Under the pieces are notes generated by a model that searched no databases, was not told the origin of the DNA, and was given only the letters and a program-made list of their open reading frames with translations. DNA of 42,745 bases, taken from JBBKWQ01 sp037969115. Its GTDB lineage: Bacteria; Actinomycetota; Acidimicrobiia; Acidimicrobiales; Ilumatobacteraceae. Shown here piece after piece: positions 1 to 8,887 of this stretch. The stretch lies in the NCBI GenBank assembly GCA_037969115.1, contig JBBKWQ010000089.1, positions 1-42,745 of the forward strand, given 5' to 3'. A program made the translations under genes and the position numbers. Every line of letters begins with the position of its first letter. Position 1 is the stretch's first letter.

Positions 1-764
1 TCGAGCGCGACGCGGCGCACCGAGTGCGTCTTGGTGTCCTTCTCGACGAGTCCGTTCGGGCCGACGACGATCGCCCTGCGAATCGTCATCGATGCGTGCT
101 CGAGGTCGATGTCGGTCCATCGCAGCGCGATCACTTCGCTGCGGCGGGCGCCGGAGATCGCCGACAGCATCAAGTAGGCGGCGAACTCGGGGTCATCGGC
201 GACGGCACGGAACAGGTCCGCTACCTCGTCGGGGCGTGGCGGCCGGATCTCGGGTGCGTTGACTCGTGGCGGGCTGGCCGATGCGGCCGGATTCGCCCCG
301 ATCCATCCCCAGCGAACCGCTTGCTGAAGTGCGCGACGCAGGATGCCGTGAATGCGTCGGATCGTCGCCGGAGAAAGCGGCTGGCCGGCCTGGCCACCGT
401 TCTTCAGCAAGCGCGTGTAGTAGCGGTCGAGATCGGCCGCCTTGAGACGAGTCAACGGAACCGTGCCGAGGGCTGGCCTGAGGTTGCGATCGATGAAGCC
501 CCGAGTCTCGACCACCGTCTTCGGCGAGAAGTCCTGCGACGCCTGATCGAACCACGCGTCGAGCAGCTCGGCCACCGTTGTGTTCGTACGGGACAGCTTT
601 CCGCGTTGGGCGTCCGCGGCAAGTTCGACAAGCGCCCGCTCGGCGTCACGCTTGCCGCCGCGAATGCTCTTGGTGGCGTAGCGCTTCTTCCTGGTGACGG
701 CGTCGACGCCGACGTAGACCCGAAGCTCCCAGGCGTCGCCTCGCCTGCGGATGTGGCCCTTCAT
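1..764 (-). CDS. Tyrosine-type site-specific integrase (partial, C-terminus outside window)
   Basis: This gene encodes a phage-type tyrosine recombinase that would catalyse strand exchange between attachment sites. The ATG at 764 follows a GGGAGG ribosome site. About 254 residues are visible: an N-terminal AP2-like DNA-binding part (MKGHIRRRGDAWELRVYVG), a SAM-like core-binding domain with RLKAADLDRYYTRLL, and the start of the catalytic domain. SGARRSEVIALRW carries the first catalytic Arg, and the beta-hairpin Lys region is KDTKTHSVRR. The HxxR box and catalytic Tyr lie beyond the left edge, so completeness cannot be judged. It is transcribed away from a tRNA-Glu gene about 100 bases upstream, the usual arrangement at the end of an integrated element. 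Confidence 0.93.
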   Translation of the reverse strand, partial: MKGHIRRRGDAWELRVYVGVDAVTRKKRYATKSIRGGKRDAERALVELAADAQRGKLSRTNTTVAELLDAWFDQASQDFSPKTVVETRGFIDRNLRPALGTVPLTRLKAADLDRYYTRLLKNGGQAGQPLSPATIRRIHGILRRALQQAVRWGWIGANPAASASPPRVNAPEIRPPRPDEVADLFRAVADDPEFAAYLMLSAISGARRSEVIALRWTDIDLEHASMTIRRAIVVGPNGLVEKDTKTHSVRRVAL

Positions 765-785
765 GACACCTCCCGGATACCAGAA

Positions 786-804
786 GAGTAGCAAAGGAGT
801 AGCA
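786..804. repeat. Direct repeat GAGTAGCA x2, possible integrase arm sites
   Basis: GAGTAGCA occurs at 786-793 and again at 797-804, an 11-base period (one helical turn). The pair lies between the integrase start and the tRNA-Glu 3' end. Tandem short repeats here are typical of arm-type integrase or excisionase binding sites; that role is inferred. Confidence 0.45.
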
Positions 805-826
805 GACGCATCCGGAAATGGCAAGA

Positions 827-844
827 GGCCCTCCGGAGAGGGCC
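827..844 (-). terminator. Hairpin terminator after tRNA-Glu
   Basis: A perfect 7-bp stem (827-833 with 838-844, loop CGGA) lies 18 bases past the tRNA 3' end. The tail on the minus strand is only moderately U-rich (CTCTT). Confidence 0.6.
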
Positions 845-861
845 CCTGACCTGGTACTTCT

Positions 862-937
862 TGGCAGCCCGTACGGGATTCGAACCCGTGCCGCCACCTT
901 GAGAGGGTGGTGTCCTAGGCCACTAGACGAACGGGCC
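862..937 (-). tRNA. tRNA-Glu (CTC)
   Basis: A cloverleaf folds from 937 down to 865, followed by an encoded CCA (864-862). The acceptor stem is GGCCCGT with ACGGGCT (first pair G-U) and the T-loop is TTCGAAT. The anticodon loop CCTCTCAAG region gives anticodon CTC, read as Glu. The integrase gene downstream suggests that its 3' half serves as an attachment site. Confidence 0.95.
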
Positions 938-951
938 AAGTAGCGGACGGA

Positions 952-957
952 ACGCTA
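952..957 (-). promoter_or_regulatory. Likely -10 of tRNA-Glu promoter
   Basis: TAGCGT on the minus strand lies 14 bases before the mature tRNA 5' end. The same hexamer precedes several protein genes here. No convincing -35 is visible. Confidence 0.4.
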
Positions 958-1047
958 CCAGGACGGCCCTCGAACTGCACCCCTCGCTCTGCCTCGCCGA
1001 TTGGGCGCTCTGGCTCTGAAACACCGATGAAATGGGCCGAAAACGAC

Positions 1048-1072
1048 AACCGCCGGCGACGAGCCGGCGATT
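1048..1072 (-). terminator. Intrinsic terminator after tRNA-Gln
   Basis: A 10-bp stem with one G-U pair (1048-1057 with 1063-1072, 5-nt loop) is followed on the minus strand by a T-rich tail containing GTTTTC. It separates the two tRNA genes into different transcripts. Confidence 0.7.
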
Positions 1073-1080
1073 GATTCGAG

Positions 1081-1152
1081 TTGGGGTGAGAGGAATTGAA
1101 CCCCTAATAACAGTACCAGAAACTGCTGTGTTGCCGATTACACCACACCCCA
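1081..1152 (-). tRNA. tRNA-Gln (CTG)
   Basis: A 72-nt cloverleaf has acceptor arms TGGGGTG and CACCCCA, D-stem GTGT/ACAC, anticodon loop TTCTGGT (anticodon CTG, Gln) and T-loop TTCAATT. CCA is not encoded, unlike the neighbouring tRNA-Glu. A consensus-like -10, TACAAT, lies at 1198-1203 inside the end of the next gene. In actinobacteria lacking GlnRS this tRNA is charged by GltX plus GatCAB, which would suit its position beside gltX. Confidence 0.95.
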
Positions 1153-1209
1153 GCGTGCGGCGACCCGTGATGATGCTCGGGCCCGTTGCGACGCTCGATT
1201 GTATCGGCC

Positions 1210-1941
1210 TCAACCGGTGAGACCACTCAACCGTTCGAACCCCAGAATCCGGCCCACCGTCACCCCGCCGGCCTCGAACAGGTGTCGGCGGAGTGCCGTC
1301 GATCCGGTCACCACGCTGGTCGTTGTCGGCGACACGTGCGCATCGAGACCGAGCCCGTTGGCAATCAGCTTCGAGCGCAGCGAGTGGTACGGATCGGTGA
1401 CGATCAGCACCGATTTCAAACCGCGTTCCCGAAGCAACGCCGCGACCCGATCGAGCGACTCGAACGAGGTCGTCCCCTCGTTCTCCATCACGATGGCCGT
1501 CTCGGGCACTCCCCCGTCGACCAAATACCTCGCCGAGGCTTCTGCCTCGGTGAATCGGTCGTCGGGCAGCTTCCCGCCGGTGACCACCACCACCGGAGCT
1601 AGCTCTTCCGGCCACAACCGAAGCACCTGGTCGAGCCTCGCAGCCAACTGTGGCGACGGGGTTCCGTCGTACTGGGCCGCACCCATCACCACGATCGCAT
1701 CGACAGGACGCGACTCGTTGCTCCGTCCGGTCGACCACACCTGGAACAACGTCACCGCGTAGTAGCCGACGAGCAGCAATCCCACCGCACAGAGCACCAG
1801 CAACACCTTCACGACTGCTGGCCGGCGTCGCACGGGCGGCGCAGCCGACTCCGCGCGGACCTCCGCGCCCGACGAGTCGACATCACGGTCGATCGACTCG
1901 ACGATCTCGGTCAGCGACCTGTCGGTGTGATCGCCTGACAT
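1210..1941 (-). CDS. YdcF/SanA-like DUF218 membrane-anchored protein
   Basis: A 243-residue protein with a charged cytoplasmic N-terminus, one membrane segment at about residues 43-65 (VVKVLLVLCAVGLLLVGYYA) and an outer DUF218 domain. The domain shows the family pattern VDAIVVMGAAQYDGTPS, the VVVTGG strand near residue 120 and the ETSFES-like MENEGTTSFES segment. The family includes ElyC/SanA, linked to envelope integrity and lipid-carrier metabolism; the enzymatic activity is not established. An AAGGA ribosome site precedes the ATG, and the start lies 4 bases after the gltX stop, so it is probably cotranscribed with gltX. The tRNA-Gln promoter overlaps its 3' end. Confidence 0.85.
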   Translation of the reverse strand: MSGDHTDRSLTEIVESIDRDVDSSGAEVRAESAAPPVRRRPAVVKVLLVLCAVGLLLVGYYAVTLFQVWSTGRSNESRPVDAIVVMGAAQYDGTPSPQLAARLDQVLRLWPEELAPVVVVTGGKLPDDRFTEAEASARYLVDGGVPETAIVMENEGTTSFESLDRVAALLRERGLKSVLIVTDPYHSLRSKLIANGLGLDAHVSPTTTSVVTGSTALRRHLFEAGGVTVGRILGFERLSGLTG

Positions 1942-1945
1942 GTGA

Positions 1946-3334
1946 TCATCCTTCGAGACGTTCGAGAGTGGAAGACAGGCGGCGGAGCGTCTCGTCTCGT
2001 CCCATCACTTCGAGCGCCTCGAACAGCGGCGGGCCGACCGTGCGGCCCGTCACGGCGACGCGCACAGGCGCCTGCGCCTTGCCGAGCTTCAACTCGTACC
2101 GCGCCATCACGTCTTCGAGCGTGGCTTTCAGCGCATCGGGATTCCAGTCGGCCTCGCCGTACGCACCGATCGTGTCGCGCAACAGGGGCAACGCGTAGTC
2201 GGTCGTCATGGTCTTGTCCCACGACACCTCGTCGATTTCAGGATCGTCCATGAACAAGAAATCGACCACGCCCGCGGCATCGGCCATGGTGACCAAGCGC
2301 TGCTGGATGTGCGGAGCGATGTCGGCGAAGCGCTGACGGTCCCACTCGGCCGGGATCCACTCGTCGCACGCAGCAACGAACGCGGTGGCATCCATCATGC
2401 GGATGTAGTCACCGTTGAACGCTCCGAGCTTCTTCACGTCGAAGAACGCCGGCGACAGGTTCACGTCCTCCAAGGCGAACGCCGCCTCCATCGTCTCCCA
2501 CGGCGCGATCTCGCTGTCGCCGGGCGGCGACCATCCCAACGTCATCAGATAATTCACCATGGCGGCCGCGAGATAACCCTCGTCGCGGTACTGCTCGAGC
2601 GCCACCTTGTCGCGCCGCTTCGACAGTTTCTTGCGCTGTTCGTTCACGAGCACCGGCACGTGTGCCCAAACGGGCGGCTCGTGACCGAGCGCCTCCCACA
2701 TCATCTGTTGCTTGGGCGTGTTCGGAAGGTGCTCTTCGGCACGTACGACGTGGGTGATGTCCATCGACATGTCGTCGACCACGTTCGCCAACAGGAACAT
2801 CGGCGCACCGTTGCCACGGACCAATACGAAATCCTCGATCACGGCGTTGTCGAACTCGACGTCGCCGCGGACGAGATCGTGCACGGTCGTCTTGCCGTCG
2901 GGCACGCGGAACCGCAACACGTGGCCGGGTGCTGGGCCGAGTCCTCGGTCGCGCGAATACCGGTCGTACCCGGAGGCACCGGTCTGCTTCGCTCGCTCCT
3001 GAATCTGGTCGCCGGTCAGGTCACAGTAATACGCGAAGCCGCCGTCGAACAGACGTCGGGCGGCGTCGAGATGACTCTGCGCGTTGCTGCTCTGGAAATG
3101 CGGACCCTCGAAGTGCGGGTCGTCGGCGCCGATGCCGATCCACGTCAGTGAATCGATGATCCCCTGCGTCCATTCTGGCCGGTTGCGCGCCTCGTCGGTG
3201 TCCTCGATGCGCAGGACGAACGTGCCACCCAGGCGCCGCGCGAGTGCCCAGTTGAACAGTGCCGTGCGGGCACCGCCGACGTGGAAGAACCCGGTGGGCG
3301 ACGGAGCGAATCGAAAGCGTGGAGTCGGAGCCAT
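1946..3334 (-). CDS. gltX: Glutamyl-tRNA synthetase
   Basis: Class I aminoacyl-tRNA synthetase that charges tRNA-Glu in the cytoplasm, and probably also tRNA-Gln in the indirect GatCAB route. The 462 residues start with the ATP-binding region FAPSPTGFFHVGG, where the HIGH motif is HVGG (residues 18-21). The KMSKS loop is KLSKR at 236-240, and IEDTD and the catalytic-core WTRH-like segments are in place. Length is normal for the bacterial enzyme. It follows the glutamate dehydrogenase gene by 13 bases. A TAGCGT hexamer at 3345-3350 overlaps the upstream stop codon and could give it its own promoter, although that match may be chance. Its neighbours tRNA-Gln and tRNA-Glu repeat an arrangement known from mycobacteria. 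Confidence 0.97.
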   Translation of the reverse strand: MAPTPRFRFAPSPTGFFHVGGARTALFNWALARRLGGTFVLRIEDTDEARNRPEWTQGIIDSLTWIGIGADDPHFEGPHFQSSNAQSHLDAARRLFDGGFAYYCDLTGDQIQERAKQTGASGYDRYSRDRGLGPAPGHVLRFRVPDGKTTVHDLVRGDVEFDNAVIEDFVLVRGNGAPMFLLANVVDDMSMDITHVVRAEEHLPNTPKQQMMWEALGHEPPVWAHVPVLVNEQRKKLSKRRDKVALEQYRDEGYLAAAMVNYLMTLGWSPPGDSEIAPWETMEAAFALEDVNLSPAFFDVKKLGAFNGDYIRMMDATAFVAACDEWIPAEWDRQRFADIAPHIQQRLVTMADAAGVVDFLFMDDPEIDEVSWDKTMTTDYALPLLRDTIGAYGEADWNPDALKATLEDVMARYELKLGKAQAPVRVAVTGRTVGPPLFEALEVMGRDETLRRLSSTLERLEG

Positions 3335-3347
3335 TGCCCCGACGACG

Positions 3348-6300
3348 CTACCGCTCGCGGACCGACGTGAGGTTCAGGTTGCGGAGCTGCCGCAGTGCGA
3401 CCGACAGGTTCGTGAGGTCGTACGTTTCGGCTCGGCGGATCTCGGTGAACATCGTGGTGACCCGACCGATCGCCCGCACGTTGGCGTGCGACCAAGCCTC
3501 GATCGTGCCACCGCCCGAGGTCAGGACCGTGTTCGTCAGATCCGCCAACACGGTGAGCAGGTCGTCGCGCAACGCAGCGCGAGCCTGCGTCTGCCAGCGG
3601 TCGGAGCGCGGCAGTGCGCCGATGCCATCCCACAGCCACATCACGTCGAGTCGGTCGAAAACCTGCCAGTACACCGCCGCGACGTCGGCCGGCTTCAGGT
3701 TGAGTGGCCTTGCGATCTCGATCACGTCGAACGCGGTGTGCACCAGTCGCCAGCCCACCGAGCGCTCCGCAAGTGCGTCGGGCACGCCCGCAACGATGCG
3801 TGAGGCCGTGAGCGAGAGCAGCGACGCTCCCATGTCGCCGGTGACCAACGAGGGCAACGCCGCAGCGACCTCGGCCATCGGCTCACGAAAGTCCTGCACG
3901 GTCGCCAGTACGTCGAGCGGTGGGTGCCGATGCCGTAGCAACCACAACGAACAACGCTCAGCAGCCCGGCGGCAATCGAGGAACAGATCGAGCTGCTGAC
4001 TGCCCGACACCGACGCCCCGAGCGCGTCGATCTCTGCCCACTGCTCGTCGAAGCGGAACACATCACGAGCCGCCAGCCAACCGCGAGCGACGTCGGAGAC
4101 GCCGGCCCCCGTCTCCTCGGTCATCCGATGGTCGTACGAGATGCCCGACAGGTTCACCATCTGATTGACGAGACGGGTGACGCCGATCTCGCGTCGTAGT
4201 CGATGCCGACGAATCGCATCGGGATAGCGCTCGCGCAGCACCTTGGGGAAGTACGACATGACATCTTCTTCGAGCGCCGGGTCGTCGGGCAGGTCGCTCG
4301 CCATCATCTCGGCGAGGTCTGCGTTCTTGGTGTACGCGATCATCACGGCGAACTCGGGGGTTAGCAGGGCATGGCCGGCCAACTGCCGTTCGGCGATCTG
4401 CTTGTCGGTGGGAATGAACTCGAGGCTCCGGTCGAGCCAACCCTCTGACTCGAGGAGGTCGAGATAGCGGGCGTGCACATTCACCATCGGCATCGCCTGC
4501 TCGCGCGCGATCAGCAGCGCCAGCGTCTGCGCCTGGTTGTTGTCGAGCACGAGCTCGGCGACCTCGTCGGTCATCTGCTCCAACAACGCGTTGCGCTGGA
4601 TCTCGGTGAGTTCGCCGGCCTGCATCACGTCGGCGAGCAAGATCTTGATGTTGACCTCGTGGTCGCTGCAGTCGACGCCGGCAGAGTTGTCGATGGCGTC
4701 GGTGTAGATGAGACCCCCGGCGAGTGCGTATTCGACCCGGCCGAGCTGAGTGAAACCGAGGTTGCCACCCTCACCCACCATTCGGCATCGCAGCTCGGAA
4801 CCATTGACCCGCACGGCGTCGCTCGCCCGGTCGCCCACATCAGAGTGAGTCTCAGAGGTCGACTTCACGTAGGTGCCGATACCGCCGTTCCAGAACAGGT
4901 CGACCGGCGCCTTGAGGATGATTCGGATGAGCTCGACAGGTGTGACCGCCGCAGACTCGGTACCCAACGCACGCTGGGCCTGGGGACTGAGCTCGATGGA
5001 CTTGTCCATCCGCGAATAGACGCCGCCACCTTCGGAGATCTTCGCCGGGTCGTAGTCGGACCACGACGAGCGGGGCAGGTCGAACAGTCGCTGACGCTCG
5101 TCGAAGGCCAGTTCGGGATCGGGTGTCGGGTCGATGAAGATGTGCAGGTGGTTGAACCCGGCGACCAGCTTGAGTGCTCGCGAACGGAGCATGCCGTTGC
5201 CGAACACGTCGCCCGACATGTCACCGATGCCGATGGCCGTCAGCTGATCGGTGTCGGCATCGCGGCCGAGCGATCGGGCGTGACGTCGGACGCTCTCCCA
5301 TGCCCCACGTGCGGTGATACCCATGGCTTTGTGGTCGTACCCTGCGCTTCCGCCGGATGCGAAGGCATCGCCGAGCCAGAATCCGTGAGCAACCGCGACC
5401 TCGTTGGCGATGTCGCTGAACGTCGCAGTGCCCTTGTCGGCGGCCACGACCAGATACGGGTCGTCGCCGTCGTACACGACCACATTCGGCGGACGCACCA
5501 CCTGACCATCGACGACGTTGTCGGTGAGATCGAGCAAGGCACCGATGAACTCCTTGTAGCACGCAACACCAGCAGCACGGAGTTCTGCCATGTCGGTGGG
5601 CGGGCCCTTGATGACGAAGCCGCCCTTCGACCCGACCGGTACGATCACGGCGTTCTTCACCATCTGCGCCTTGACCAGGCCGAGTACCTCCGTACGGAAG
5701 TCCTCACGACGATCGCTCCACCGCAGGCCACCTCGGGCGATCGGCCCGCCGCGCAGGTGGACCCCCTCGACGCGGGGCGAGCAGACGAAGATCTCGAACA
5801 TCGGGCGGGGTGCCGGCATGTCGGAGATCTTCGTGGGGTCGAACTTGAACGCGATGGTCGACGTTTCGAGGTACACCGTCGTGCGAAGCGTGGAGTCGAT
5901 CAGGTTGAGGAAACTGCGGCAGACGCGATCGTCGTCGAGCGTCGCTATGCCATCGAGCACTTCGAGTGTTCGTTCGCGTGCCGACGTGACGAGCTCGTCC
6001 CGGTCGGTGTCGTCGATCTTGAACCGGGCCTCGAACAACTCGACGAGGTGGGTCGCCGCGTCGGGCAGCCGGACCAGCGTGTCTTCGATGTATGCCTGGC
6101 TGAACACGAACCCGATCTGTTGGAGGTACCGCGAGTACGCCCGCAACACCTCGACCTGGCGTCGACTCAAGCCGGCCACCGTGACCAGACGGTTCAACCC
6201 GTCGGCCTCGATCTCGCCCTGAGCGAGTGCCTCGAACGTCGCCCTGATCTCGGCGTGGCGTCGGGCGTCGATCTCGACCGACGGGGGAACGAGCACTCCG

Positions 6301-8027
6301 ATGTCGTAGACGTGCACCCACGTTCCGTCGACGCGAAAGTCGTAGGGATGCTCGTCGAGGGCTCGCAGACCGAGATGACCGAACAGGGGCAGCAGATCGG
6401 CCAACGCCAACGGTGCCTCACGGCGGTACACGCGGAAGCGCCATTCGCCCGGCCGAGCGTCGACATCGCGGGTCATCGCGGTGGTCAGGTCGTCCTCTGA
6501 CCGCATCAGTTCGTCGATTCGACGGAGATCGCCAGTGGCGACGCGCGCGGGAACGCTCGCTTGGAAGCGCGCCGGCGCAGCAGCGCCGACACCTGACATC
6601 ACACGTTGCGCCTCGGCGACACCGACCTCGTCGACCAGCAGCTCCCGGACTCGTTCCGCCCACGATGTGGTGGCCTCGTCGATGATCTCGCTCACATCGT
6701 CGAGATCCGGGTTGACACCGGGAGTGTGCCCCACCGTGAGCGCTATCCGCGCGAGCGAACCAGAGCTCACGTGGGCGTCGAGATCGCGGGTCTCCGACCC
6801 GTACTGCTCGGCGATGATCGATGCCACCAGGTCGCCGGTCTTGGCCGTGTACCGGGTGCGCGGCATGTACACGAGCACCCACGAGGAGTGCCCGATCGGC
6901 TCTCGCACCTCGATGGCTCGCACGACCTGCCGTTCCTGCAACCCGACCACGCTGATCACGAGCTTCGCGAGCGTGTCGGCGTCGACCTCGAACAGCAACT
7001 CCCTCGGCAGTGTCTCGAGGACGTTGCGCATCGACCGCCCCGTATGACTCTCGGCACCGGATTCGGCGAGTCCGAGTACGGCCTTTGCCCGCGCGCCGAT
7101 CGTGGGAATCGACAGCACGCTCTGACGGTACGCAGACGAGGCGAGCAGGCCGGCGAATCGATGTGCAGTACCGTCGCCCGGGAACACGGTCACGGCGGTC
7201 TGCCGGGCAGGTCTGTGGATCGACGACTCGCCTTCCGACCTGCCGACGACGACAGCGACCTTGTCGTCGCCCCCGGCCGGCCAGACCAGAGGCGGATCGG
7301 GCTCGCCCCCGTTCGCTCCGTGCCCGAGCACCGAACCCGGGCGTACGACCGCCTTTCCCGACTCGTCACGGTCGAACACGGCGGCACCGAGAAATACCAG
7401 GTGGCCGTCGACGAACCACTCGAGGAGCGGATCGATGTGTGCGAGCGATTGCATCCGTTCGCTGATCGCGGGGAAGTCGCGCACACTACTGCGCACGTCT
7501 TCGACCGCTGCCTTGACCGCTGCACCGATCATTTCGGCCTGTTCGTCGGTGCATGCGTCGATCTCGATCTGCGTCCAGGCTTCGGGGATGTCACCGCCGA
7601 TGCCGCAGATCATGCAGTCGGCGTTTCGATCGACGTCGATGAGCGGGTGCACGAGCAGATGGGTCGCCCGATTCGCGCGTAACAGCACCATCCGGACCGT
7701 GTCGACCAGGAACGGCGAATCGTCAGTCACCAACATCAGCACCGAGTGCGGCGAACTCCATCCGTCGCGGTCGCGGTCGGGGTTCACCACGCGCACGAGC
7801 GTTTCACCGGCTTGACGCTCCTCCCCCAACCGGTAATGCGCTGCTGCAACCGCATACATGTCGTCGATGCGGCGTTCGTCGATGCCGAACTCCGGCATCT
7901 CGGCGTAGTACTCCTGGATGAACGGAACGAACACATCGGCGTCTTCTCGCCGCTCACGCGCCATCGTCACCAGCCGCTCGACCGCCGCGGCGACATCAGG
8001 ATGGGTCCATACGTTCGTTGTTGTCAC
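3348..8027 (-). CDS. gdh: Large NAD-specific glutamate dehydrogenase (GDH-180 class)
   Basis: Oxidatively deaminates glutamate to 2-oxoglutarate and ammonia with NAD. At about 1559 residues it matches the actinobacterial large class (Mycobacterium Rv2476c type), which has long N- and C-terminal regulatory regions around the catalytic core. The core is recognisable at about residues 745-810: LRGGPIARGGLRWSDR, then FRTEVLGLVKAQMVKNAV and VPVGSKGGFVIKG, including the substrate-binding Lys residues. A nucleotide-binding part follows with GIGDMSGDVFGNGML. I chose GTG 8027 because GGGGAG precedes it by 4 bases; GTG 8045 would add six residues but has no ribosome site. It is divergent from the VIT gene and leads the gdh-gltX-ydcF run. 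Confidence 0.95.
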   Translation of the reverse strand: MTTTNVWTHPDVAAAVERLVTMARERREDADVFVPFIQEYYAEMPEFGIDERRIDDMYAVAAAHYRLGEERQAGETLVRVVNPDRDRDGWSSPHSVLMLVTDDSPFLVDTVRMVLLRANRATHLLVHPLIDVDRNADCMICGIGGDIPEAWTQIEIDACTDEQAEMIGAAVKAAVEDVRSSVRDFPAISERMQSLAHIDPLLEWFVDGHLVFLGAAVFDRDESGKAVVRPGSVLGHGANGGEPDPPLVWPAGGDDKVAVVVGRSEGESSIHRPARQTAVTVFPGDGTAHRFAGLLASSAYRQSVLSIPTIGARAKAVLGLAESGAESHTGRSMRNVLETLPRELLFEVDADTLAKLVISVVGLQERQVVRAIEVREPIGHSSWVLVYMPRTRYTAKTGDLVASIIAEQYGSETRDLDAHVSSGSLARIALTVGHTPGVNPDLDDVSEIIDEATTSWAERVRELLVDEVGVAEAQRVMSGVGAAAPARFQASVPARVATGDLRRIDELMRSEDDLTTAMTRDVDARPGEWRFRVYRREAPLALADLLPLFGHLGLRALDEHPYDFRVDGTWVHVYDIGVLVPPSVEIDARRHAEIRATFEALAQGEIEADGLNRLVTVAGLSRRQVEVLRAYSRYLQQIGFVFSQAYIEDTLVRLPDAATHLVELFEARFKIDDTDRDELVTSARERTLEVLDGIATLDDDRVCRSFLNLIDSTLRTTVYLETSTIAFKFDPTKISDMPAPRPMFEIFVCSPRVEGVHLRGGPIARGGLRWSDRREDFRTEVLGLVKAQMVKNAVIVPVGSKGGFVIKGPPTDMAELRAAGVACYKEFIGALLDLTDNVVDGQVVRPPNVVVYDGDDPYLVVAADKGTATFSDIANEVAVAHGFWLGDAFASGGSAGYDHKAMGITARGAWESVRRHARSLGRDADTDQLTAIGIGDMSGDVFGNGMLRSRALKLVAGFNHLHIFIDPTPDPELAFDERQRLFDLPRSSWSDYDPAKISEGGGVYSRMDKSIELSPQAQRALGTESAAVTPVELIRIILKAPVDLFWNGGIGTYVKSTSETHSDVGDRASDAVRVNGSELRCRMVGEGGNLGFTQLGRVEYALAGGLIYTDAIDNSAGVDCSDHEVNIKILLADVMQAGELTEIQRNALLEQMTDEVAELVLDNNQAQTLALLIAREQAMPMVNVHARYLDLLESEGWLDRSLEFIPTDKQIAERQLAGHALLTPEFAVMIAYTKNADLAEMMASDLPDDPALEEDVMSYFPKVLRERYPDAIRRHRLRREIGVTRLVNQMVNLSGISYDHRMTEETGAGVSDVARGWLAARDVFRFDEQWAEIDALGASVSGSQQLDLFLDCRRAAERCSLWLLRHRHPPLDVLATVQDFREPMAEVAAALPSLVTGDMGASLLSLTASRIVAGVPDALAERSVGWRLVHTAFDVIEIARPLNLKPADVAAVYWQVFDRLDVMWLWDGIGALPRSDRWQTQARAALRDDLLTVLADLTNTVLTSGGGTIEAWSHANVRAIGRVTTMFTEIRRAETYDLTNLSVALRQLRNLNLTSVRER

Positions 8028-8059
8028 GATTCTCCCCGGCGACACCGCTGAGAGGCCCC

Positions 8060-8074
8060 GTTACCTCGGGTAAC
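8060..8074. promoter_or_regulatory. Perfect palindrome GTTACC-TCG-GGTAAC
   Basis: Six-base arms with a 3-base centre lie between the divergent gdh and VIT genes, 33 bases before the gdh start. Possible operator; no regulator is identified. Confidence 0.35.
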
Positions 8075-8136
8075 ACGTGCGGAGTTGATGCACCGAACGT
8101 TAGTGGACAGGGCCTGCGGTCCGCGACCCGCCCCGG

Positions 8137-8142
8137 TAGCGT
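8137..8142 (+). promoter_or_regulatory. -10 element of leaderless VIT gene
   Basis: TAGCGT ends 7 bases before the GTG start codon at 8150, and no ribosome site is present, so transcription should begin at or next to the start codon. Confidence 0.5.
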
Positions 8143-8149
8143 CGGTTCG

Positions 8150-8860
8150 GTGACCACTCGACAGCCGCACCCGGGCCATCGCTCCGTCTCCGGTGGGCTC
8201 GCTCGCGCAGCTGTGTTCGGCGCCAACGACGGGCTCGTCTCGAACGTTTCATTGATTCTGGGGTTCGCCGGTTCCGGCGTCGACTCCACGGTGGTCCGCC
8301 TGGCCGGTCTTGCCGGCGCTGTCGCCGGCGGGATCTCGATGGCAGCAGGTGAATGGGTGAGCGTGTCGGCACAGAATGATCTGATTCGACGTGAGCTCGC
8401 CATCGAGCTCAACGAACTCGAGATGAACCCCGAGTTCGAGACGGCGGAACTGGCCGAGCGCTACGAGTCGCACGGAATGGCCCCGGAGCAGGCCGCCCAG
8501 GCGGCAGCAGAGGTGATGCAGAGTCCACTGGACGCCCTTGCGGTGCACGCCCGCGAAGAGTTGGGCATCGACCCCGACAACCTGGCGTCACCCTGGATGG
8601 CCGCCGGGATATCGCTCGTGTGTTTCCTGTTCGGTGCGCTCCTGCCCGTTGTCCCGTGGTTCGTCGGTTCGGGCAACGGAGCTGCGTGGGCATCGTTGAT
8701 CATCGGCATGGTCGCCGCAGCCATCGTGGGCGGCATCGTCGGACGATTCGCCGAACGATCGATCTCGTGGGCGATGTTGCGTCAGGTACTGATCGTCATC
8801 GGTGCATGCGGGGTCACGTACCTCATCGGCGAATTCGTCGGAGTCAACCTCGGTGATTGA
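8150..8860 (+). CDS. VIT1/CCC1-family iron/manganese transporter
   Basis: A 236-residue membrane protein of the vacuolar iron transporter family, expected to move Fe2+ or Mn2+ across the membrane. The family start is visible as GGLARAAVFGANDGLVSN (residues 15-32), followed by a segment with GISMAAGEWVSVSAQND. A charged cytosolic domain of about residues 78-150 with many Glu (ELNELEMNPEFETAELAERY) resembles the metal-binding domain of plant VIT1. Three further hydrophobic segments close the protein. GTG 8150 is chosen because it lies 15 residues before the conserved block and behind a -10 hexamer; the longer open frame upstream has no family similarity. Confidence 0.88.
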   Translation: MTTRQPHPGHRSVSGGLARAAVFGANDGLVSNVSLILGFAGSGVDSTVVRLAGLAGAVAGGISMAAGEWVSVSAQNDLIRRELAIELNELEMNPEFETAELAERYESHGMAPEQAAQAAAEVMQSPLDALAVHAREELGIDPDNLASPWMAAGISLVCFLFGALLPVVPWFVGSGNGAAWASLIIGMVAAAIVGGIVGRFAERSISWAMLRQVLIVIGACGVTYLIGEFVGVNLGD

Positions 8861-8887
8861 GCTGCCTGCAGCCGGCTGAACCGGTGG

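Noticed and set aside
3345..3350. TAGCGT as a definite gltX promoter
   Set aside because: It contains the gdh stop codon, so the match may simply reflect coding sequence. It is mentioned under gltX but not listed as a feature.
4473..6500. Long open frame (675 codons) antisense to the glutamate dehydrogenase
   Set aside because: It mirrors the codon bias of the real gene on the other strand, is full of Arg, His and Asp without any domain, and the minus-strand protein matches a known family end to end.
8018..8149. N-terminal extension of the VIT protein
   Set aside because: The extra 44 residues have no family counterpart and would overlap the gdh start; GTG 8150 has the -10 element and the normal N-terminus.
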